A stretch of DNA of 19,635 bases from a bacterium. Lineage in GTDB: Bacteria; SZUA-79; Acidulodesulfobacterales; Acidulodesulfobacteraceae. Position numbers and translations under genes: made by a program. Positions 1-5,897 of this stretch are shown here, one piece after another (within the stretch, counting starts at the first letter, position 1; each line of letters opens with the position of its first letter). Where the stretch lies: NCBI GenBank assembly GCA_021803845.1, contig JAJZLA010000001.1, forward strand, positions 1-19,635, read 5' to 3'. The notes beneath the pieces are model-generated. The model made no database searches, had not been told where the DNA came from, and was given only the letters and a program-made list of their open reading frames with translations.

Positions 1-64
1 AATTCAATAATGTTTTAGATTATAATCGAAACTTATTGACTAATTTATCTGGATTATATTTACA

Positions 65-83
65 GGGTGGGAGGAGGGAGGGG
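65..83 (+). other. Predicted intramolecular G-quadruplex
   Basis: Four G runs are separated by short loops: GGG (65-67), T, GGG (69-71), AGGA, GGG (76-78), A, GGGG (80-83). This fits the G3+N1-7 rule with loops of 1, 4 and 1 nt. It stands out in a strongly AT-rich surrounding. No gene is visible next to it on the left, so its role, if any, cannot be judged from this window. Confidence 0.6.
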
Positions 84-260
84 TAGTTAAATGTGCCTAA
101 CATTCCTTTAAATTTCTAATAAATAATGCAATTATGGCATAATCCTTATTGTAGTGAAGCAAAAATAAATTATTTTATATCACCGTTTCTAAGTAAAAAT
201 GATGTCTGATTTATTTATTTTTAAAAAGAAGTCAAAGTATGTTTAACCATAGCGGTTTGA

Positions 261-345
261 CCGCAAACGCAGTCAGGAGTATGAATACGGAGGCGGACGT
301 TTATAAAAGCGAAGCTTTTATGTAAGCCGGGGTGAAATAAATCTG
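261..345 (+). repeat. Dispersed palindromic repeat, copy 1
   Basis: The segment has two blocks that recur at 1837-1945. The 21-bp block 261-281 matches 1837-1857 with two differences. The 60-bp block 286-345 matches 1886-1945 at the same length with a handful of differences. This copy holds a perfect 8-bp hairpin, ATAAAAGC-GAA-GCTTTTAT, at 303-321. A shorter relative of the first block lies near 3108-3123. The two good copies flank the DUF4143 ATPase gene. The ends read like a REP-type or MITE-type element, but no transposase is in the window, so the class is an inference. Confidence 0.7.
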
Positions 346-438
346 GCCCCTCCTATCTTAAGCTGTTTATGTCCATCGCTTTAACGGATAAATGGTTTAT
401 TCCTGCAATCCTGTATTCCAGGTTTAATTAATTTTAAT

Positions 439-1704
439 TTAACTAAACAGAAACCAATCCGGAACGGCAAATATATTTTTTCTTATTTCTATTATTTCAT
501 TTCCTGGATAAACTATTATGCCTGTAGGAATTCTATATTCCTTAATGAACGACTCGATACTTCTTCCGTCGGCGTAACCCACTTTTTGAGCTGATTTTAC
601 TTCGATAGGCAGAAGAAAACTTTCAGTTTTTACGATAAAATCTACTTCAAGTCCCGAAGCGCTTTTATAAAAATAAATTTTAGGTTCGATGTCCTGCAGT
701 TCTTTCCATTTTAAAAGTTCGGAAAATATCCAAGTTTCGTATAGAGCTCCTTTAGAAACCCCGTCCTCTCCGACAATTACTCTGTTCAATCCGTTATCGG
801 GAAAATAAATCTTGGGACTTTTTATTAATCGTTTAGACGTATTGTTAAAATACGGATTAAGCAAAAAACTTATAAACGTCGCTCCCAGAATGTAAATATA
901 TCTTTTAACGGTATTGACGGCTATACCGGCTTCTTTTGCTATTTCGGAAATAGATAAAATCTGTCCGGTTCTCAAAGTCAATAGCTTTTGCGCCAAAATA
1001 AACGTATCGGGATTAGTAAAACTTCCGACATCCGGCACGTCCCTTTCAAGATAGGTTTTTCTATAATCTTTTAACCAGTCCGTCTTTTCTATGTTTTTAT
1101 CGTCGCCGTCAATTTTCCATATCGGCGGATAGCCGCCCCATTTCAAAAGTTCATCTCTTTTATTTAATATATCCCTGAGTTCTTTAGAAGATATAAGGTT
1201 TATTTCTTCAATATCTTTTTTTAAAATTATTTGTTGTTCGATTAACCTACTTAGAAAAAGAGTCTTAGCGGATTTACGGCTAATTTCCGAAAAAGAGAGC
1301 GGATAAAGATTGAAAAGCGATACTCTGCCCGCAAGCGTTTCTTTTATGCCTTTTATAAGCAGAATTTGCGACGAACCAGTAATAATGAATTTTTTATTCT
1401 GTCCTTCTTTGTCTATCAAATATTTTAGGGGATCAAAAATTTCCGGTATTTTTTGTACCTCGTCAAGAATTATTATCTGCTCTTTTACATTTTCAAGAAT
1501 TCTTATGGCGGAATTTTTAAACCTTATTCTTTCGTCAGGGTCGTCAAAAGTGTAGTATTTAAAAGATTTATTTACCGCTTTAGGTATAATATCTTTGCAA
1601 AGGGTAGTTTTGCCTGTTTGTCTTGCTCCGGTTATTGCGATAACGCGTTTTTGTTGAAATCTCGATATAATTTTACCTGCAATAGCTCTTTCAATGTAAT
1701 CCAT
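439..1704 (-). CDS. AAA ATPase with DUF4143 C-terminal domain
   Basis: This is a 421-aa protein of the AAA-fold / DUF4143 family (often annotated 'ATP-binding protein'). Walker A is GARQTGKT at residues 26-33 and Walker B is IIILDEVQ at 77-84. A sensor-like strand FIITGSSQ follows, then the family-typical LAGRVSLFNLYPLSFSE segment. A winged-helix-like stretch (SISEIAKEAGIAVNTVKRY) lies in the middle. The C-terminal part has a PD-(D/E)xK-like arrangement (E353, D355, E368-x-K370). Length is typical and no motif is missing. The cellular role of this family is not established; members are common in accessory regions. The gene stands alone on the minus strand. The ATG at 1704 is preferred because a -10 box lies exactly 7 nt upstream, giving a predicted leaderless transcript. 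It is flanked by the repeats at 261-345 and 1837-1945. Confidence 0.93.
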   Translation of the reverse strand: MDYIERAIAGKIISRFQQKRVIAITGARQTGKTTLCKDIIPKAVNKSFKYYTFDDPDERIRFKNSAIRILENVKEQIIILDEVQKIPEIFDPLKYLIDKEGQNKKFIITGSSQILLIKGIKETLAGRVSLFNLYPLSFSEISRKSAKTLFLSRLIEQQIILKKDIEEINLISSKELRDILNKRDELLKWGGYPPIWKIDGDDKNIEKTDWLKDYRKTYLERDVPDVGSFTNPDTFILAQKLLTLRTGQILSISEIAKEAGIAVNTVKRYIYILGATFISFLLNPYFNNTSKRLIKSPKIYFPDNGLNRVIVGEDGVSKGALYETWIFSELLKWKELQDIEPKIYFYKSASGLEVDFIVKTESFLLPIEVKSAQKVGYADGRSIESFIKEYRIPTGIIVYPGNEIIEIRKNIFAVPDWFLFS

Positions 1705-1710
1705 AAAAAG

Positions 1711-1739
1711 ATTATATCAGTTATATTGCAAAATTACAA
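1711..1739 (-). promoter_or_regulatory. Promoter of the ATPase gene; leaderless start predicted
   Basis: On the minus strand, TTGTAA (1739-1734) is followed by a 17-nt spacer and TATAAT (1716-1711). TGA sits directly upstream of the -10, so it is also an extended -10 (TGn). Counting 7 nt downstream from the -10 puts +1 at 1704, the A of the ATG. No Shine-Dalgarno site fits in the 6 nt between. The motif match is direct; leaderless translation is inferred. Confidence 0.6.
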
Positions 1740-1836
1740 GGTATTTTTGTAATATGATATACGTAAAGATGCTTCACGGTTACCTCATGATATAATTAAG
1801 TCAATTTTTTTATTCCCTAAACTTTGCCTGCCAATC

Positions 1837-1945
1837 CCGCAAACTCAGTCTGGAGTAAGCAAATAAATAAATCTGACACCTTTATTACGGAGGCGGGTGC
1901 TTATGAAAGCGAAACTTTTATGTAAGCCGGGGTGAAATAAATCTG
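1837..1945 (+). repeat. Dispersed palindromic repeat, copy 2
   Basis: This is the second copy of the element at 261-345. It keeps the 21-bp block (1837-1857) and the 60-bp block (1886-1945). Between them is a stretch about 24 nt longer than in copy 1, which includes an extra AAATAAATCTGAC motif. Its hairpin (about 1903-1921) has one G-T pair and one mismatch compared with the perfect stem of copy 1. Confidence 0.7.
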
Positions 1946-1995
1946 ACTTTTTTCCTTTTTTTAATAAAAAGCTATAAAATCTATTAGCTCCCTAA

Positions 1996-2024
1996 TTGAC
2001 TGGAATAAAATAAGACACTATAAT
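1996..2024 (+). promoter_or_regulatory. Sigma70-like promoter for the small ORF
   Basis: TTGACT (1996-2001), a 17-nt spacer and TATAAT (2019-2024) form a near-consensus promoter. Predicted +1 is near 2031. That leaves a leader of about 15 nt holding GGAGGG (2034-2039) before the ATG at 2046. Confidence 0.7.
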
Positions 2025-2045
2025 TAAGTCAATGGAGGGTAAAAA

Positions 2046-2267
2046 ATGGGATTAAATTTAAGAAGAAAATTTTCGGATGACGATAAGATTAAAATATTAC
2101 AGGAAGGATATATCAACATAAGTTCCGCAAACTTTATGGCGGACTGGGATAACTTGCCAAAATGCATTAAACCTGTTATAAGTAATGTAATAGCGGAAGC
2201 AAGGCAATATAGCAAGGCAAGCGCCGATTATTACGGTTATAAGTTAATAGCAAAGACCGGCGCTTAA
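2046..2267 (+). CDS. Small protein of unknown function, possibly truncated
   Basis: This is a 73-aa ORF behind a near-consensus promoter and a GGAGGG ribosome site 6 nt from the ATG, so it is probably expressed. I do not recognise the family. It is charged and helix-prone at the start (RRKFSDDDKIKILQEG), which loosely recalls helix-turn-helix starts of transposases, but the rest does not continue like one. The C-terminal part (NVIAEARQYSKASADYYGYK) also looks helical. No signal peptide or membrane segment is seen. Directly after the TAA the same frame stays open for 24 protein-like codons to a second TAA at 2340-2342. The ORF may therefore be a 98-codon gene broken by a nonsense change. The MNT/HEPN pair follows 126 bp downstream. 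Confidence 0.6.
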   Translation: MGLNLRRKFSDDDKIKILQEGYINISSANFMADWDNLPKCIKPVISNVIAEARQYSKASADYYGYKLIAKTGA

Positions 2268-2342
2268 GGCGGGACGGTATTCGTATATGTACTTAACGAT
2301 ACGAAGGCTTTATATCCGTTGGAGCGGGTTTTAAAAAATTAA
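2268..2342 (+). pseudogene. In-frame continuation past the TAA at 2265
   Basis: The 24 codons after the stop, in the same frame, read GGTVFVYVLNDTKALYPLER and a few more residues before a second TAA. The segment has a beta-strand-like run (TVFVYVLND) and is less AT-rich than the DNA that follows it. This fits the lost C-terminus of the small ORF. A run this long could also be open by chance. Confidence 0.4.
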
Positions 2343-2393
2343 AATTAAATTTATTACATCATAATAAAATATAAAGAATTTAATTATTTTTAC

Positions 2394-2687
2394 ATGAATA
2401 AAAAATCTATTTCATCGATAAAAGAACTCCAGGATTTATTAAAAGATTTTTTAAGGGATTACGACATTGAAGTTTTTTTGTTCGGCTCAAGAGCAACAGG
2501 GAAATTTACCGATACTTCCGATATAGACCTTGCATTTTTATCAAACGACGATATTTCTTATATATTATCAATGCTAAGAGAAACGATAGATAATAGCAAC
2601 TTAGTCCAGAAAGTAGATTTGATAGATTTAAAAAGCGCTCCAATGCTAAAAGATATAGTAAAAAGCGAGGGTATAAGATGGATTTAA
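2394..2687 (+). CDS. mntA: Minimal nucleotidyltransferase, MntA-like antitoxin
   Basis: This is a 97-aa single-domain MNT protein of the DNA polymerase beta-like superfamily. The catalytic signature GSx10DxD is intact: G31-S32, then ten residues, then D43-x-D45. A third acidic residue is likely D75 in the VDLID strand. In characterised MntA/HepT pairs the MNT protein attaches AMP to a tyrosine of the HEPN toxin and silences it. Function here is inferred from the family and from the partner downstream, whose start codon overlaps this gene by 10 nt. No clear Shine-Dalgarno site precedes the ATG, and the upstream TATAAA (2370-2375) lacks a convincing -35 box. Length is normal for the family. Confidence 0.88.
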   Translation: MNKKSISSIKELQDLLKDFLRDYDIEVFLFGSRATGKFTDTSDIDLAFLSNDDISYILSMLRETIDNSNLVQKVDLIDLKSAPMLKDIVKSEGIRWI

Positions 2688-3073
2688 AAAAATTTAAAGA
2701 TTTTGAATCGTCGCTTCAACGGCTTGAGGAATCTTATAAAAAAACCGTAGAAAATATAGATAGCGACTTATATAAGTTTTTTAGGGATTCGACAATACAA
2801 AGGTTTGAGTTTACGGTAGAAATTTTCTGGAAATTGTTAAAGAATGTACTTAAAAAAAATGAAGGAATTGAATGCAATTCCCCTAAATCCTGTATTAGAG
2901 AATTTTTCGCTTCCGGCTATATAAATGAAGACAATGCAAAACTATTCATGGAAATGATCGACGATAGAAATATGACTTCCCATACTTATCATGAAGAAGT
3001 TGCAGAAATAATATTTTCCAAATTAAAAAATTACTTAGACGGCATGAATTTAGTATATGAAAAGATACAGTAA
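2678..3073 (+). CDS. hepT: HEPN toxin / nucleotidyltransferase substrate-binding protein (HI0074 family)
   Basis: This is a 131-aa all-helical HEPN-fold protein of the HI0074-like 'nucleotidyltransferase substrate binding' family. It carries the HEPN ribonuclease motif R97-x4-H102 followed by x-Y104 (RNMTSHTY). This is the Rx4HxY form in which the tyrosine is the AMPylation target in studied HepT toxins. The start overlaps the end of the MNT gene by 10 nt and has GAGG (2667-2670) 7 nt upstream, so the two are translationally coupled. I infer a type VII toxin-antitoxin pair with this as the RNase. The older reading, a substrate-binding subunit of a two-component nucleotidyltransferase, describes the same family. 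Confidence 0.87.
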   Translation: MDLKKFKDFESSLQRLEESYKKTVENIDSDLYKFFRDSTIQRFEFTVEIFWKLLKNVLKKNEGIECNSPKSCIREFFASGYINEDNAKLFMEMIDDRNMTSHTYHEEVAEIIFSKLKNYLDGMNLVYEKIQ

Positions 3074-3468
3074 TTGAAATTAATTTGAAACCTTCTAGGG
3101 CAGAAAATGCAGTCTTGAGTATGTGAAAAAATAAATCATGCGCTTTTTATATCTTTTAAAAAGTAGGAATAAATAATTTGATGGAAAATATTTTTTGTGT
3201 TACGTTAATAATTGATGAAAGATGAAAATAAATCTATATAAATTTATTAACTAGAATAATTTTATCTGTTTATCCGTCTTACTTTAAATGTTAAGGGTTA
3301 AAACTTATAATTGAGATTAATGGTTTGTCCGTTGGTATCGACGGATACGTGCCTGAGTATTTTTATATTTATATTTATAATTATAATAACCTGTTCTTGA
3401 TTTTTTATGTTTTATTTTTATATGGTCTTTAAATGCGTAATTTTTTAATAAAATCGGCTAATAAAATC
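3074..3468. other. AT-rich gene-free stretch
   Basis: No credible ORF on either strand. Near 3108-3140 there is a degenerate relative of the dispersed repeat (CAGTCTTGAGTATG, then AAATAAATC). A short inverted pair TCCGT/ACGGA lies near 3330-3347. The run of TTTATA/TTTATATTTA around 3360-3385 is low-complexity. Otherwise I see nothing. Confidence 0.6.
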
Positions 3469-3518
3469 ATATTCTTCTGCTGAAAAAGGCATGCTTTTTC
3501 AATTCCGCAGAAGAATAT
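3469..3518 (+). repeat. Nested-hairpin repeat, copy A
   Basis: The outer arms ATATTCTTCTGC (3469-3480) and GCAGAAGAATAT (3507-3518) pair perfectly over 12 bp. Directly inside, TGAAAAA (3481-3487) pairs with TTTTTCA (3495-3501) around the loop GGCATGC. A 5-nt bulge remains on the right side. Copies B and C share this plan. Confidence 0.8.
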
Positions 3519-3599
3519 ATCGCAGAATGATGTAATTTTTTCGTTGCCCATTTTTAAATTTAGTGATAAAATCACTATACGCATGGTCTAATATATTAT

Positions 3600-3668
3600 A
3601 AGCCACCTTTTAGGTTATTGTTTATGTTAGTCTCTTACCTATATTTTACAATAACTTGAGGTTGGCTT
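3600..3668 (+). repeat. Imperfect long inverted repeat
   Basis: The left arm 3600-3621 (AAGCCACC...GGTTATTGT) is nearly the reverse complement of the right arm 3648-3668 (ACAATAAC...GGTTGGCTT), with small gaps. The structure would be a hairpin of about 20 bp with a 26-nt loop. A perfect 7-bp hairpin, TAGTGAT-AAA-ATCACTA, lies just left of it at 3561-3577. Confidence 0.6.
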
Positions 3669-3675
3669 TCAAGTT

Positions 3676-3695
3676 TCTAACGGTGGATTAAGGTA
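3676..3695 (+). repeat. MITE-end-like 20-mer, copy 1
   Basis: TCTAACGGTGGATTAAGGTA differs at two positions from the right terminal repeat of the element at 5719-5887 (TCTAACGGTGATTTAAGGTA). No matching left end is evident nearby, so this is a solo or decayed end. Confidence 0.6.
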
Positions 3696-3752
3696 TAGAT
3701 TATAAAAATTGATTTAACAAATTATAAATATTATAAATACTGCATAAACGGC

Positions 3753-3803
3753 ATATTTTTCTGATGAAAAAGACATGCTTTTTCAATACATTCAGAAAAA
3801 TAT
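3753..3803 (+). repeat. Nested-hairpin repeat, copy B
   Basis: The outer arms ATATTTTTCTGA (3753-3764) and TCAGAAAAATAT (3792-3803) pair over 12 bp. The inner TGAAAAA/TTTTTCA pair encloses the loop GACATGC, with a 6-nt bulge on the right. Against copy A, each of the two changes in the left arm is matched by the complementary change in the right arm. Confidence 0.8.
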
Positions 3804-3809
3804 ATGTTT

Positions 3810-3829
3810 ATATCTGCTTTCGCAGATAT
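3810..3829 (+). repeat. Perfect 8-bp hairpin
   Basis: ATATCTGC (3810-3817), loop TTTC, GCAGATAT (3822-3829). It sits between nested-hairpin copies B and C and overlaps the outer arm of C by two bases. Confidence 0.7.
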
Positions 3830-3874
3830 TCCCGTCTGCGTTTATCAAAGCATGCCTTTGATGCAGACGGGAAT
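3828..3874 (-). repeat. Nested-hairpin repeat, copy C (inverted)
   Basis: The outer arms ATTCCCGTCTGC (3828-3839) and GCAGACGGGAAT (3863-3874) pair over 12 bp. The inner arms ATCAAAG (3844-3850) and CTTTGAT (3856-3862) pair over 7 bp. The bulge GTTT is on the left. Read on the minus strand, the plan is the same as copies A and B: a 12-bp outer stem, a 7-bp inner stem, an apex containing GGCATGC, and a right-side bulge. Confidence 0.78.
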
Positions 3875-3908
3875 GACACCTTTTGAGTAAAACCTTAATC
3901 TCCGCATA

Positions 3909-3960
3909 GTCATTCCCGCGTAGGCGGGTACGTTTTAAAGCCGTCGGTATTTAGACGGCT
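3909..3960 (+). repeat. REP-type half palindrome plus hairpin
   Basis: GTCATTCCCGCG (3909-3920) followed by TAGGCGGG gives the stem CCCGC/GCGGG, as in the REP-like palindromes at 5771-5858 and 10967-11053. Its right side diverges after GCGGG. A second hairpin follows, AGCCGTC (3939-3945) with GACGGCT (3954-3960) and an 8-nt loop. Together with copy C it makes an inverted pair, the GAATGAC and GTCATTC motifs being 31 nt apart. The pair at 5771-5858 has 32 nt. Confidence 0.65.
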
Positions 3961-3977
3961 CATCCAGATAAAAAATC

Positions 3978-3997
3978 TCTAACGGTGAGTTAAGGCA
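3978..3997 (+). repeat. MITE-end-like 20-mer, copy 2
   Basis: TCTAACGGTGAGTTAAGGCA differs at three positions from the right terminal repeat of the element at 5719-5887. It lies 121 bp upstream of the glycosyltransferase start. Confidence 0.6.
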
Positions 3998-4018
3998 TTA
4001 TATATAATATGTTAAATA

Positions 4019-4027
4019 TGTTATAAT
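4019..4027 (+). promoter_or_regulatory. Possible extended -10 promoter
   Basis: TGTTATAAT is a TGn extended -10 with a consensus TATAAT hexamer. I see no good -35 at the usual distance. It would drive the glycosyltransferase gene with a leader of about 85 nt. Three tandem 9-mers (ATAATTTGA twice, then ATAACTTGA) lie in that leader at 4059-4085. Confidence 0.4.
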
Positions 4028-4118
4028 ATAGAACGGTATGCGTTTTAATTCACGTCAAATAATTTGAATAATTTGAATAACTTGAATTTAAAATCTGTTA
4101 ATGATTAAACATTAGACA

Positions 4119-5606
4119 ATGGCTGAAAAAATAAACAGGATTTTTTTGGAATGTTCCGAAACCTATATCGAAAATTTAAATACGGGAATACAGAGGGTCG
4201 TTAAAAATATAGTCAAGCGTTCGGAAAAAATGTCTAAAAAATATAACGTACCGATAATTCCTGTCGTATTAGACTCTAAAAACGGCTATGTAGATTTGCG
4301 GTTTTTTTTGAGCCAAAGAAACGGTAATAACAAATGCAATAACAACGATAACAAACCGCAAGTTAATAAAATAAAAAAAATAAAAGAATTTATTAAAAGA
4401 ATTTTAAAAGAAAATTTTAAATTAAAGGAAACCGACGCTATTTTTAAATTTTCAAAATTTTTATGGATTTTAATGAAAAAATTGAAATATACGCTTATCG
4501 GTTTTCGTCAGACGATTTATTATTCGTCGTCGCCTAGACGGTCTGAAAAAACCATTTTTCCTAAGAAGGGGGATTTATTAATTTTATTGGACGGATTTTG
4601 GGGTTACCGCTATAATAATTATTTTACTTATTTTTGCAGACGATTTAAACAAAAGGGCGGTATGATAATTGCGGTTATTTATGATATAATTCCCCTGACC
4701 AATCCAGAGTTTTTTGAAAAAGAGCTGGTTAAGCGGTTTAAAAAAAAAATTTATGCTTTTAAAAATTTAGTAGATGTAATCATGACTATATCGAAAAACG
4801 AAGCGGAAAATATAAAAAATTATCTTAAAGACAACCTTAAGATAGAGGACAAGAAAGTTTTATATTTTGAACTCGGTACGGATTTTATCGATAAATGTTT
4901 AGACGAAAGCTTTTATAACGGCGAAAGTTCTAACCTTATTAAACATGAAAATGATGCCGTTATAAGAAACGAACTAATAAAATTAAAAGAATTAAAAGCG
5001 GCAAAAACTTCGAATTTATATTTGATGGTTGGAACTATCGAGCCTAGAAAAGGTCATAATTATACGTTAGAAGCGTTCGAAGAATTATGGAACGACGGTT
5101 TTAACGGATTATTAGTCATCTCGGGAAGGATAGGATGGAAAATAGAAGATTTGCTTAAAAAAATAGAAAATTCTCCTTATTTAGGTAAAAACTTATTCGT
5201 TTTTAACGATTTAAGCGACGAAGAATTAGATTTTTTATATAAAAATTCGGATGCGGTAATATGCGCTTCTAAAAGGGAAGGTTTCAGTTTGCCTTTAGTT
5301 GAGGCGGCATTTTGCGGTAAAAAAGTATTTGCAAGCGATATACCGGTTTTTAAGGAAATTGGAGAAAAATACCCCGTGTTTTCGTATTTTAAAGCTCAAA
5401 AATCGGGGCTCATTCAAGCTATTAAACAATTTGAAAATACAAAGAAATTTGAAAAGACAAAGAAAGGAAAGGTTTTCTCGCGTTTCGATTTTAATTCTGC
5501 CGCTGATTTAGGTACAAACGCCGATATAAATGCTGAGATAAATGCCGACTATGTAACATGGGAACAATCGGTAGATACTTTTTTTTCTAAAATATTTGCT
5601 TTATAA
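4119..5606 (+). CDS. GT-B fold glycosyltransferase, GT4-like
   Basis: This is a 495-aa cytoplasmic protein with a GT4-type C-terminal half. GTIEPRKGH (about 305-313) is the start of the donor-binding domain. EGFSLPLVE (387-395) is the E-x7-E nucleotide-sugar motif. FVFNDLSDEELDFLYKNSD between them is family-typical. The N-terminal half has GIQRVVKNI near residue 23 and YDIIP at 188-192, as seen in O-antigen and capsule mannosyltransferase-like enzymes. Sugar and acceptor cannot be told. The protein has a low-complexity Asn/Lys stretch near residues 68-85 and is longer than the usual 350-400 aa. It is strikingly AT-rich compared with the T1SS genes. No Shine-Dalgarno site is clear at the ATG. 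It precedes the polysaccharide exporter genes and probably makes or extends the exported glycan. Confidence 0.85.
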   Translation: MAEKINRIFLECSETYIENLNTGIQRVVKNIVKRSEKMSKKYNVPIIPVVLDSKNGYVDLRFFLSQRNGNNKCNNNDNKPQVNKIKKIKEFIKRILKENFKLKETDAIFKFSKFLWILMKKLKYTLIGFRQTIYYSSSPRRSEKTIFPKKGDLLILLDGFWGYRYNNYFTYFCRRFKQKGGMIIAVIYDIIPLTNPEFFEKELVKRFKKKIYAFKNLVDVIMTISKNEAENIKNYLKDNLKIEDKKVLYFELGTDFIDKCLDESFYNGESSNLIKHENDAVIRNELIKLKELKAAKTSNLYLMVGTIEPRKGHNYTLEAFEELWNDGFNGLLVISGRIGWKIEDLLKKIENSPYLGKNLFVFNDLSDEELDFLYKNSDAVICASKREGFSLPLVEAAFCGKKVFASDIPVFKEIGEKYPVFSYFKAQKSGLIQAIKQFENTKKFEKTKKGKVFSRFDFNSAADLGTNADINAEINADYVTWEQSVDTFFSKIFAL

Positions 5607-5718
5607 AAAATATGACCTTTATAAAAAATTATAGCAATTATGCAATTATAACAGTTATAGCAATTATAACACATTATAATCAATATAATAATAATTTATA
5701 ATAATTAATAATTAATAA
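5607..5718. other. AT-rich low-complexity spacer
   Basis: The spacer consists of repeated TATAGCAATTAT / AATTATAACA / AATAATTA runs between the glycosyltransferase stop and the MITE-like element. I see no gene and no terminator. Confidence 0.6.
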
Positions 5719-5887
5719 TACCTTAAATCACCGTTAGAGACTATTAAAATTGTTTTAATATATAATAAACTCTGGATTCCCGCTTTCGCGGGAATGACAG
5801 TATGGGGATTTAAGATTTCACCCAACGGGTGTCATTCCCGCGAAAGCGGGAATCCAGAAAATAAATTTCTAACGGTGATTTAAGGTA
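5719..5887 (+). mobile_element. MITE-like element with 20-bp perfect inverted ends
   Basis: TACCTTAAATCACCGTTAGA at 5719-5738 is the exact reverse complement of TCTAACGGTGATTTAAGGTA at 5868-5887. The 169-bp element encodes nothing. Its core is a pair of REP-like palindromes in inverted orientation: the 29-bp segment 5771-5799 is the exact reverse complement of 5830-5858, with 30 bp between. Each 29-mer has an 8-bp stem ATTCCCGC/GCGGGAAT. AT-rich, similar sequence flanks both ends. The right end falls 10 bp before the wzm start, and its TAAGG is the only Shine-Dalgarno-like sequence for that gene. Single related ends occur at 3676 and 3978. Confidence 0.8.
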
Positions 5888-5897
5888 ATAATTAAAA

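Larger units (their letters stand above)
1..438. other. Non-coding left end, AT-rich
   Basis: I see no credible gene here. The stretch is AT-rich and holds a G-rich tract at 65-83, a small hairpin GCGGT-TTG-ACCGC at 252-264, and one copy of a dispersed repeat at 261-345. The short inverted pair CCTG/CAGG at 410-422 lies just past the stop of the minus-strand ATPase gene. It is too weak to call a terminator. Confidence 0.6.
1791..2033 (+). repeat. 15-bp direct repeats bounding a repeat-bearing insert
   Basis: TATAATTAAGTCAAT occurs at 1791-1805 and again at 2019-2033. The 213 bp between them carry dispersed repeat copy 2. The right copy supplies the -10 of the promoter before the small ORF at 2046. 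The left copy also reads as an extended -10 (TGA-TATAAT). Either the insert duplicated its target, which would be unusually long at 15 bp, or a promoter segment was duplicated. Confidence 0.5.

Noticed and set aside
176..188. Another MITE end near ATCACCGTT
   Set aside because: Only about nine bases match the 20-bp end, which is too short to call.
1310..1752. Plus-strand ORFs of 81 and 99 aa over the ATPase gene
   Set aside because: They are antisense to the Walker-motif region of a clear ATPase and have no ribosome site.
5719..5887. CRISPR-like repeats
   Set aside because: The repeats are inverted pairs with a single spacer, not a direct array, and no cas gene is present.
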